Shown here: in pieces, positions 14,969-20,655 of the stretch
How the letters are laid out: the number at the start of each line of letters is the position of its first letter
Numbering within the stretch: position 1 is the stretch's first letter
Source: DAIDKA01 sp035943195
GTDB taxonomy: Bacteria > Pseudomonadota > Gammaproteobacteria > Steroidobacterales > Steroidobacteraceae
NCBI GenBank assembly: GCA_035943195.1
Contig: DASZCK010000071.1
Location: forward strand, 1-20,655
Reading direction: 5' to 3'
Length of the DNA stretch: 20,655 bases
Program-made: the position numbers and the translations under genes
The notes under the pieces: model-generated
The model's database searches: none
Seen by the model: the letters and a program-made list of their open reading frames with translations, nothing else
What the model was told of the DNA's origin: nothing

Positions 14969-15504
14969 TTGACGAACTTCAGCGCCACCGAATTCATGCA
15001 GTAACGCAGACCCGTGGGTCGCGGGCCGTCGTCGAAGACATGGCCGAGATGCGAGTCGCAGCGAGTGCACAAAATCTCGGTGCGTTCCATGCCAAAGGTA
15101 TGGTCGGCCTTCTCCACCACGTTCTGCTTGGCAATGGGCTGCCAGAAGCTCGGCCAGCCGGTGCCGGACTCGAACTTGGTGTCAGAGCTGTAGAGTGCAG
15201 TGCCACAGCACAGGCAGCGGAACAGCCCCTTGTCGTGCAGCGTGTTGTAGGGCCCACTGAAGGCCGGCTCGGTGCCCGCGTGGCGCGTGACTTCATAGGA
15301 TTTGGGGGGCAGCAGCGCACGCCATTCGGCATCGGTCTTCACGACCTTGTCGACCAGCATTGGCCCTTGGCTTACCCCGGCATCGGTAAATCCCACGATG
15401 GTGACCTTGGCCGGTGCTGCGGCAGCGGCGGACCGCGCCCGCAGCAAAAGCCCCGCGCCACCCAGCGCAACCATCGAACCCAGCAATGATCTTCTATTCA
15501 GCAT
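14959..15504 (-). CDS. msrB: Peptide-methionine (R)-S-oxide reductase MsrB, exported
   Basis: A 181-residue MsrB that reduces the R epimer of methionine sulfoxide. The catalytic Cys is Cys169 in RYCMNSVAL. Structural zinc cysteines are Cys97/Cys100 (CLCC) and Cys146/Cys149 (CTRC). The position often used as resolving cysteine reads Thr in FESGTGWPSF, so this is a one-Cys type unless the extra Cys99 substitutes. MLNRRSLLGSMVALGGAGLL is a Tat-like signal, placing the enzyme in the periplasm. The ATG at 15504 is chosen because GGAGAAAG (15509-15516) lies at ideal spacing. The GTG at 15525, which overlaps the dipZ stop as GTGA, lacks such support and would dilute the signal. It is the third gene of msrA-dipZ-msrB. 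Confidence 0.93.
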   Translation of the reverse strand: MLNRRSLLGSMVALGGAGLLLRARSAAAAAPAKVTIVGFTDAGVSQGPMLVDKVVKTDAEWRALLPPKSYEVTRHAGTEPAFSGPYNTLHDKGLFRCLCCGTALYSSDTKFESGTGWPSFWQPIAKQNVVEKADHTFGMERTEILCTRCDSHLGHVFDDGPRPTGLRYCMNSVALKFVKHA

Positions 15505-15508
15505 GACG

Positions 15509-15516
15509 CTTTCTCC
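15509..15516 (-). promoter_or_regulatory. Ribosome binding site deciding the msrB start
   Basis: GGAGAAAG on the minus strand lies 4 nt (core GGAG 8 nt) before the ATG at 15504. It places the start inside the longer open frame that begins at GTG 15525. Confidence 0.7.
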
Positions 15517-15521
15517 GATAC

Positions 15522-17360
15522 TCACCCGAAAGTAAACGCAAAGGCCTCGACGCCCGCATCCTGAAATTCAATCTCCACGGTGTGCGCATCGCCTGGGTGT
15601 GCCAGGCGGATCAGCTGGTAGAGCCTCTGCTCGGTGACCACTCCCGAGCCGTCGGCGGCGATGTCCGCGCCCTTGCTCTCGCCCGGCTCCTTGCCGTCCA
15701 GGCGCACCTTGAAGTGCACCGCACGCCCGTCCTTCATCGGACCCAGCACCAGGTGCAGGTCGCGACCATTGAAGCGATAGACGAGTTTGCCGCCCGCCTG
15801 CTGCAGTTGCGCGCCTTCCGAGGTCACACTCCATATGCCGCCCAGCGCCCATTGGTCGGCCGTGAGACTGGTCGGCACGGTATAACGCGCCGACTGGTCC
15901 TTGCTGACTTTTTGCGGTGAAGCGAAGTGTTCGGCGCGTGCGTAGCCCACATAGGTTTCCGGCGATATCTGGTAGAGGTTGCTCGCCGCTGCCTGCACGC
16001 CCTGGGCGCTGACATCGGCCAGGCCGGCCGAGACGTCGGTCGCGCCGGCCTCATGCAACAGCTGCTTGATGATCCGCTCGGACTGGTCGTATTCGCCTTC
16101 GCCGAAATGATGGTGGCGGATGATGCCCTTGGCATCGATGAAGTACAGCGCCGGCCAGTACTGATTGTTGAAGGCGCCCCAGATCTTGTAGTTGCTGTCG
16201 ACCGCGACCGGATAAGTGACGCCCAGATCCTTGATGGCCTTCTGCACATTGCCGACGATCTTTTCGAAGGCGAACTCGGGCGTATGCACGCCGATGATCA
16301 CCAGTCCCGCCGGGCCGTACTTGGCAGCCCAAGCCTTGACGAAGGGCAGCTCGCGCAGGCAATTGATGCAGGAGTAGGTCCAGAAGTCGATCAGCACCAC
16401 CTTGCCGCGCAGCCCTTCCGCCGTCAGCGGCGGCGAGTTCAACCAGGCGATGGCGCCGGCCAGCGGCGGCATCGGCCCCTCGGCCGGCAAGGCGGCGCCG
16501 GCGCCCTTGGGCGCCATGGCCATCATGGCTCCCCCGCCACCCTGCGCCGACATCATCATGCTGGGGCTCGCGCCGGACCCTGAGTTGTGGGCCGACATCA
16601 TCATTGCGCCGCCCGCCTGGGGAGTCCCCGGAGTACCGGATGGATGAAATTTCGCCAACAGGGTCTGCTCGATCGAGTTGGTGCCATTCAGGGACAGCTG
16701 CGTCAAGACGCCGGTATCCCAGCCCATGGCAATGGCGAGTACCGCCACCAGCACCAGAACCCCTACGCCACGACGCACCCATTCGCCCGCGCCCAAGGAA
16801 TTCTTGAGCGCCCGCACCACCCTGCCGCCCGCCAGCATCACGATCGCAAGCGAGGTCGCCGCGCCGACGGCGAAAGTCAACAGCAGCAGTGAGGTGCGCG
16901 CATTCGCACCGTTGAGCGCCGCGCCCGTCAGGATCAGTCCAAGGATCGGCCCGGCACACGGTGCCCACAGGAAACCCACCGCGACTCCCAGCAGCAAGGA
17001 CTGGACCACACTGGTCCGGCCCTCGCGCTCCCCGGACTCCACGATGCGGTTACCGAACGCGACCAGCGGCCGGGAGGCCCAGTCCGCAAACTTTCGTGAC
17101 ACCAGCGCCAGGCCGAAGATCGCCATCACCACCAGCGCCGCCCAGCGGCCCCAGGAATTCAAGTTGACGGCCCAGGAGCCGGCAACGGCCGCCAGAGTCG
17201 CCACCACGGCGAAAGTCAGCGCCATGCCGATGAGCAGTGGCAGCGTGCTGCTGGCAAACGAGCGGCCGCCGCGGGCGAACACGAAGGGTAACACCGGCAG
17301 GATGCAGGGGCTGACGATGGTCAGCGCACCGCCCAGGAACACCAGAAGAGCCAAACCCAT
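15522..17360 (-). CDS. dipZ: DipZ-type CcdA-thioredoxin fusion with Met-rich linker
   Basis: A 612-residue protein with three parts. Residues 1-215 form a six-helix CcdA domain, with Cys19 (IVSPCILPVLP) and Cys135 (WAPCAGPILG) as the membrane redox pair. Residues 300-440 are a TlpA/thioredoxin-like domain with active site CINC at 331-334 (DFWTYSCINCLRELP). Residues 465-612 are a beta-rich C-terminal domain as in mycobacterial DipZ, reported there as CBM-like. CcdA would carry electrons from cytoplasmic thioredoxin to the periplasmic Cys pair. Between the first two parts lies a Gly/Ser/Met-rich linker (251-283) with nine Met in thirty residues. Flanked by msrA (9-bp gap) and msrB (overlapping frames), it is most likely the electron donor for both exported Msr enzymes. 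Cytochrome maturation is a weaker alternative, since no ccm gene is nearby. Confidence 0.9.
   Translation of the reverse strand: MGLALLVFLGGALTIVSPCILPVLPFVFARGGRSFASSTLPLLIGMALTFAVVATLAAVAGSWAVNLNSWGRWAALVVMAIFGLALVSRKFADWASRPLVAFGNRIVESGEREGRTSVVQSLLLGVAVGFLWAPCAGPILGLILTGAALNGANARTSLLLLTFAVGAATSLAIVMLAGGRVVRALKNSLGAGEWVRRGVGVLVLVAVLAIAMGWDTGVLTQLSLNGTNSIEQTLLAKFHPSGTPGTPQAGGAMMMSAHNSGSGASPSMMMSAQGGGGAMMAMAPKGAGAALPAEGPMPPLAGAIAWLNSPPLTAEGLRGKVVLIDFWTYSCINCLRELPFVKAWAAKYGPAGLVIIGVHTPEFAFEKIVGNVQKAIKDLGVTYPVAVDSNYKIWGAFNNQYWPALYFIDAKGIIRHHHFGEGEYDQSERIIKQLLHEAGATDVSAGLADVSAQGVQAAASNLYQISPETYVGYARAEHFASPQKVSKDQSARYTVPTSLTADQWALGGIWSVTSEGAQLQQAGGKLVYRFNGRDLHLVLGPMKDGRAVHFKVRLDGKEPGESKGADIAADGSGVVTEQRLYQLIRLAHPGDAHTVEIEFQDAGVEAFAFTFG
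16512..16610 (-). repeat. Met-rich linker segment with a 45-bp-spaced direct repeat inside dipZ
   Basis: GCCGACATCATCAT occurs at 16546-16559 and 16591-16604, exactly 45 bp (15 codons) apart in frame, encoding two MMMSA blocks. The segment reads roughly MMMSAHNSG...MMMSAQGGGGAMMAM. The period and near-identity suggest growth of the linker by tandem duplication, so its methionine content may be under selection. Confidence 0.7.
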
Positions 17361-17369
17361 TACCGATCC

Positions 17370-18098
17370 CTATTGTTTGAGATTCGTGACCGTCACGGCC
17401 TTTGCCTGATAGAGGACCGGCAACAGCTTCTGGAAATTTCGGATCTTGGGCAGATCGTTGTACACGATGTAGGGATTGCTCGGATTCAGCAGCAGATAGT
17501 CCTGGTGGTAATCCTCGGCCGTGTAGAAGGCCTGGAAGGGCGTCAGCTGCGTGACGATGGGTGCACCGAAGACTCCCGCCTTGTTCAGCTGCGCGATGTA
17601 GCTCTGCGCGATCTTCTTCTGCGCGTCATTGGCATAGAAGATGACCGAACGATACTGAGTGCCGACATCCGGGCCCTGGCGGTTCAGTTCCGTGGGATTG
17701 TGGGCCACGGAAAAATACACCTGCAGGATCTGGCCGTAGCTGACTTTCTGCGGATCGTAGGTGATCTGCACGGATTCAGCATGGCCGGTATTGCCACCGC
17801 TCACGACTTCGTAGCTGGCGGTGCTGCGGGCACCGCCCGAATAACCGGAAAGCACCTTGTGCACGCCGACCAGGTGCTCAAAGACACCCTGCACACCCCA
17901 GAAGCAGCCCCCGGACAGCACCGCTGTCTCCAGCGGCCCGGCAGCCTTGGGCGCATCGTAGGCCGGTGCCGGAATCGCAACCGCAGGCTCGGCGGCGCAG
18001 CCCAGCGCGGGCGCGAATACAGCGACGAGCAGGCCGCAGCACATCACGCGCGAGCTTACTGCCTTAAGTTTTAGTAACAATCCGGGATTCGCTGACAT
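17370..18098 (-). CDS. msrA: Peptide-methionine (S)-S-oxide reductase MsrA, exported
   Basis: A 242-residue MsrA that reduces the S epimer of methionine sulfoxide. The catalytic Cys is Cys65 in SGGCFWGVQ; other family marks are GYSGGARSTASYEVVSGGNT, GHAESVQITYDP and VGTQYRSVIFY, and YTAEDYHQDYL near the end. No cysteine follows Cys65, so the resolving cysteines of E. coli-type MsrA are absent and a partner thiol must complete the cycle. The N-terminus is a signal with hydrophobic core CCGLLVAVFAPALG; the Cys34 after ALG might be lipidated, though the lipobox is imperfect. Start: GAGGA (18106-18110) lies 7 nt before the ATG at 18098; the adjacent ATG at 18101 and a longer start at 18116 are weaker. 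It is the first gene of the leftward msrA-dipZ-msrB operon. Confidence 0.94.
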   Translation of the reverse strand: MSANPGLLLKLKAVSSRVMCCGLLVAVFAPALGCAAEPAVAIPAPAYDAPKAAGPLETAVLSGGCFWGVQGVFEHLVGVHKVLSGYSGGARSTASYEVVSGGNTGHAESVQITYDPQKVSYGQILQVYFSVAHNPTELNRQGPDVGTQYRSVIFYANDAQKKIAQSYIAQLNKAGVFGAPIVTQLTPFQAFYTAEDYHQDYLLLNPSNPYIVYNDLPKIRNFQKLLPVLYQAKAVTVTNLKQ

Positions 18099-18141
18099 CA
18101 TTGAGTCCTCAAACAAATCAGACCGCTACAAATAAGACCCG

Positions 18142-18176
18142 TTCAGGGTGGCGGAAATGACAGGATATACCCTGAA
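18142..18176. repeat. Perfect 8-bp inverted repeat upstream of msrA
   Basis: TTCAGGGT (18142-18149) and ACCCTGAA (18169-18176) are exact inverted copies 19 bp apart, between the stop of the amidotransferase gene (18225) and msrA. As RNA they could form a hairpin followed by the T-rich TCTTATTTG, a weak terminator for the upstream leftward operon. As DNA they could be a spaced operator for the msr promoter. The sequence alone does not separate these. Confidence 0.45.
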
Positions 18177-18224
18177 GTCTGCACCGGACTAGGGCATGCG
18201 GCGGAACACGTGCCGTACCGTGAT

Positions 18225-18938
18225 TCAGCGGCCGATGGCCTGCTGCAGCCAGCCGCGCCAGAAGCGTCGCGCGGCCTGCTGCAGCAGTGGGGCGTGACGC
18301 GCGGAGTCCCCACGTAGCTGCGCCACATCGATCCTGGCGGCACCGAGCTCGCAGGCGTGGCCCACGTACCAGCGCTCCAGCGCCGTGGCCTGCACCTCGG
18401 GATGAAACTGCAGCGCCAGCGCCTGCGGGCCAACGGCGAAGGCCTGATGGGGGTAGCGCGCGGTTGCCGCCAGATGCGCCGCATCGGGCGGCAGATCGAA
18501 GGTATCCCCGTGCCAGTGCAACACGTGCACACCGGGCGTGAGCAACTCGAGCATCGCCGGGCAGGCGGCGACGTCGCGACCCGGGATGATCGGTGCCCAG
18601 CCTATCTCCTTGCCGTTGCCACCGGGAAAGACCGCCGCCCCCAACGCCGCGGCCATCAACTGGGCCCCTAGGCAGATGCCAAGTGTCGGCAGGCGCGCCT
18701 GCAGCCGCCGACGCAGCAACGCGAGTTCACTCGCCAGGAACGGATAGACCTGGCTTTCATAGGCCCCGATCGGGCCGCCCATGACGACCAGCAGGTCAGG
18801 ATTCAGGGTTTCGATGCTGCGCCGATCCGCCGTACACGCATCCACGGTATGGATGGTAAATCCGCGCTCCAGCAGCACTTCGTTCAATGACCCCAGGTCC
18901 TCGAACGGCACATGGGTCATGGCGACCGCGATGGGCAT
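18225..18938 (-). CDS. Class I glutamine amidotransferase-like protein (GMP synthase glutaminase-like)
   Basis: A 237-residue stand-alone GATase1-fold protein. The nucleophile is Cys89 in LGICLGAQLM, and the His179/Glu181 pair lies in LQFHPEVQ, so the triad is complete. MGGPIGAYE at 53-61 is the oxyanion-loop region. No synthase domain is attached or encoded beside it. Relatives hydrolyse the gamma-glutamyl amide of glutamine or gamma-glutamyl compounds (PuuD-like or GMP-synthase-like groups), and the true substrate is unknown. No signal peptide is seen, so it is cytoplasmic. Its ATG abuts the cupin stop (TGA then ATG), showing translational coupling. It is the last gene of the DUF1275-SnoaL-cupin-GATase run. 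Confidence 0.87.
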   Translation of the reverse strand: MPIAVAMTHVPFEDLGSLNEVLLERGFTIHTVDACTADRRSIETLNPDLLVVMGGPIGAYESQVYPFLASELALLRRRLQARLPTLGICLGAQLMAAALGAAVFPGGNGKEIGWAPIIPGRDVAACPAMLELLTPGVHVLHWHGDTFDLPPDAAHLAATARYPHQAFAVGPQALALQFHPEVQATALERWYVGHACELGAARIDVAQLRGDSARHAPLLQQAARRFWRGWLQQAIGR

Positions 18939-19454
18939 TCAGCGCATCAGCTCCAGCGGTTGCGGCAGCACCTTGAGTAGCTCCTCGCTGAACTTTGCAT
19001 CAATGTGGAAGAACGCCATGCGCGCCGGCACGGACCCGCGGTTCTCCCAGGCATGATCGGTCCCCCGCTGCACGACCACATCACCCTGGCGCAGCGTGAC
19101 CTCACTGTCGTCGAGCACCAGCACCACCTCGCCGCTGATCACCACCACATAGTCGAGGGTGCCGGTCCGGTGCATCACCGTACGCTTGCCGCCCGCACTC
19201 GGTGGATAGATTTCAATGATGCGCAGCAGATGACCCGTCACCGGCATGATGGTGAAGGCCCGTTCATTCGGTTCCGGTTCGGCAGCCGTGAGCTCTGGCA
19301 CCGGGCGTGGGCTGTTCCAGATCTCGAAAAAATCGGCGCCCACTGCCGCTCCGTGCATGGAATGGTGCTGCGGCGGCAGGCCATCCGAGAGGACGACTGA
19401 TTTGCCGTTGCGGTCGTGGCCCGTCACCACGCGTCGTGGCGCGAAGGCATTCAC
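18939..19454 (-). CDS. Cupin-domain protein
   Basis: A 171-residue protein. The cupin barrel occupies about residues 75-155, with motif 1 around MHRTGTLDYVVVISGEVVLV (His95, Asp101) and motif 2 at LRQGDVVVQRGTDHAWENRG (His134). This His/Asp pattern is common in the small HRT-type cupins and might bind a metal incompletely. An N-terminal stretch (about 1-70) matches the same group. The catalytic role is unknown; such proteins are often isomerases, dioxygenases or sensors of small metabolites. It starts with GTG at 19454, overlapping the SnoaL-like gene stop as GTGA, and abuts the amidotransferase gene. No signal peptide is present. Confidence 0.85.
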   Translation of the reverse strand: MNAFAPRRVVTGHDRNGKSVVLSDGLPPQHHSMHGAAVGADFFEIWNSPRPVPELTAAEPEPNERAFTIMPVTGHLLRIIEIYPPSAGGKRTVMHRTGTLDYVVVISGEVVLVLDDSEVTLRQGDVVVQRGTDHAWENRGSVPARMAFFHIDAKFSEELLKVLPQPLELMR

Positions 19455-19999
19455 GGTTTGGTCACCGGATCCGGCTTGCTGTCGACGTTGGGATTGAAAT
19501 GCAGCGCCGCCTTATCCTTCGGCACACTGTCCCAGTGCTCGGCAATCTTGCCGTGCTCGATGCGGAACAGGTCAAAGTGCGTGCCCGGATATTTCTTGCC
19601 CGGATGCTCGGGGTCCGGCGAATAGCTCACCGTTGCCACCAGCACCTTGTCACCCTCGGCCATGATGGCGACCACCGGAAAGTTGATGCCCGGATCGATG
19701 GGCTTTACCGGCCGCGTGGACTTCATGTACTGCACCATGGCATCCCGTCCGGTCGCAACGTTCGGGTTGTGCTGGATGTAGCCCTTGGTGAAGTACTTGG
19801 GCGCAAGTTCGACGTGCGCACCCTGGATGATGGCCCGCCACATGTCGAACACCAGCTTCTTGTTCGCTGCAAGCTGCGGGTCGCTGCTCTGGAGCAACGC
19901 CGCCTGGTCCGATACTCCTACCGGTGGCACCTGGCCAAACGCCATATCGGCACCCGCCAGCGCCAAGGCGCTGCAAACGACACGTGTCATGAGTCTCAT
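19451..19999 (-). CDS. Exported SnoaL/NTF2-like protein
   Basis: A 182-residue protein. Residues 1-22 are a Sec signal peptide (MTRVVCSALALAGADMAFG), and residues 45-165 an NTF2-like alpha+beta cone typical of SnoaL-like proteins (KLVFDMWRAIIQG, YFTKGYIQHNPNVATGRDAM, FDLFRIEHGKIAEHWDSV). SnoaL-like proteins include polyketide cyclases and many of unknown role; no catalytic claim is justified. The ATG at 19999 has GGGAGA 5 nt upstream. It overlaps the cupin start by 4 bp and follows the DUF1275 gene by 26 bp, so all are probably one transcript. An exported member among cytoplasmic partners is a little odd. Confidence 0.85.
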   Translation of the reverse strand: MRLMTRVVCSALALAGADMAFGQVPPVGVSDQAALLQSSDPQLAANKKLVFDMWRAIIQGAHVELAPKYFTKGYIQHNPNVATGRDAMVQYMKSTRPVKPIDPGINFPVVAIMAEGDKVLVATVSYSPDPEHPGKKYPGTHFDLFRIEHGKIAEHWDSVPKDKAALHFNPNVDSKPDPVTKP

Positions 20000-20025
20000 G
20001 GTATCTCCCGGTTGTGACTCGAATT

Positions 20026-20655
20026 CTAACTCGTACGGCGCCGTGCCAGCAGCAGATCCTGCAGCAGTGGCGCCGCGGCGAGCAGCGCCAGAACCAGTGC
20101 CAATGGCACGCAGGCAGCGTACCCCATTCGCGCGAAGCCCAGCGCTCCGCTGGCGCCGCCCAGAAAGAACGCGCTCAGCAGGATGGTGAGCAGTCGTAAG
20201 CGCACCGGATTCGCCCGCACCGGTCGTTCTGTGTGGCGTGGGTCATTCCAGTATAGGAACTTGCCGACTTCAATGCCGATGTCGGTGACGATTCCCGTCA
20301 CGTGGGTGGTGCGGATCTCGGCGTTGGAGAGTTTGGTGATGAGGGCATTCTGCAGGCCCATCATGAAGCACAGCAGCATGACGGTGAAGGGGACGAACAT
20401 TCCCTCGAGGTGCGTCAGCCGCGCGCCGAGCAGCCCGAAACCCAGCAGCAGCAGCGCCTCCAACAGCAGGGGTGTGCTGCCTGCCATGCGCGCGTGCTGC
20501 CGGCGTGCATAGTTGACCAGGATGGCGGTGCAGGCGGCGCCTGCGAGGAAGGACAACACCGCGCCGAGCCCCGCCAATACCAGCGCAAAGCTGCCCTGAA
20601 GCATGTTGTTGGCCATGGCCGAGATGATGCCGGTCATGTGCGACGTGTATTGATG
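20026..20655 (-). CDS. DUF1275/YoaK-family membrane protein, 5' truncated by window edge
   Basis: The frame stays open to the right edge: upstream of the ATG at 20637 the codons read HQYTSH, giving TSHMTG, the usual DUF1275 motif normally near residue 40-50. The true start therefore lies outside the window and the ATG is internal. The remaining 209 residues hold about five membrane segments and the family core CFMMGLQNALITKLS, EIRTTHVTGIVTDIGIEVGK. A cytoplasmic charged loop (WNDPRHTERPVRANP) precedes the last two helices. The function of the family is unknown. It heads the leftward run of SnoaL-like, cupin and amidotransferase genes, though its promoter is not visible. Confidence 0.87.
   Translation of the reverse strand, partial: HQYTSHMTGIISAMANNMLQGSFALVLAGLGAVLSFLAGAACTAILVNYARRQHARMAGSTPLLLEALLLLGFGLLGARLTHLEGMFVPFTVMLLCFMMGLQNALITKLSNAEIRTTHVTGIVTDIGIEVGKFLYWNDPRHTERPVRANPVRLRLLTILLSAFFLGGASGALGFARMGYAACVPLALVLALLAAAPLLQDLLLARRRTS

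Noticed and set aside
15505..15525. GTG at 15525 as msrB start (overlapping dipZ stop)
   Set aside because: The ATG at 15504 has a good ribosome site at proper spacing and begins directly at the twin-arginine signal.
1..20655. Search for tRNA, rRNA, CRISPR, insertion sequences or prophage genes
   Set aside because: No clover-leaf, spaced direct-repeat array, transposase motif or terminal inverted repeats were recognised by eye on either strand.

Overview
The window reads as a GC-rich proteobacterial chromosome segment. The mixture of a Caulobacter-type xylonate dehydratase, FHS-family sugar permease, exported glycoside hydrolases with Sec or Tat signals, and an exported MsrA-DipZ-MsrB set suggests a plant-polymer-degrading gammaproteobacterium (Xanthomonadales/Steroidobacteraceae-like) or a Caulobacter relative. 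The placement is an inference from gene content; no rRNA or other phylogenetic marker lies in the window. No tRNA, insertion sequence, phage gene or CRISPR array was seen, and no gene-free stretch exceeds about 150 bases.

Region 1 (1-8506) is a pentose/arabinoxylan block. A 3' fragment of an SMP-30 lactonase converges on a leftward FucP/GluP-type sugar permease. A rightward pair follows: an exported aldose 1-epimerase and a XylD-like sugar-acid dehydratase. Next come a leftward FadR/GntR regulator and, divergent from it, a secreted GH51 arabinofuranosidase, then an uncharacterised exported (possibly barrel) protein and a small monoheme c-type cytochrome. Together these imply release of arabinose/xylose outside the cytoplasm, mutarotation, import, and a non-phosphorylative route through lactone and aldonic acid to a 2-keto-3-deoxy acid. 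The other enzymes of that route would lie left of the window.

Region 2 (8507-14934) is a LacI-controlled oligosaccharide block. A CE7-type acetyl esterase and a LacI repressor read leftward; a GH3 and a Tat-exported GH1 glycosidase read rightward from the same short divergent promoter. Two near-identical LacI-type operators are visible. One (11034-11047) sits in the divergent promoter. The other (8590-8603) overlaps a strong sigma70-like promoter located after the end of lacI. That promoter points at a short non-coding stretch ending in a textbook intrinsic terminator, so it may drive a small RNA of about 85 nt carrying an anti-Shine-Dalgarno motif. This is the most novel-looking item in the window.

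Region 3 (14959-18098) is a leftward msrA-dipZ-msrB operon for extracytoplasmic methionine sulfoxide repair. Both Msr enzymes appear to be exported and to lack the usual resolving cysteine. The CcdA-thioredoxin protein that could feed them electrons carries a methionine-rich repeated linker that is itself a plausible oxidant sink or copper site.

Region 4 (18225-20655) is a leftward, tightly coupled run: a 5'-truncated DUF1275/YoaK membrane protein, an exported SnoaL-like protein, a cupin and a class-I glutamine amidotransferase. The role of this set is unknown.
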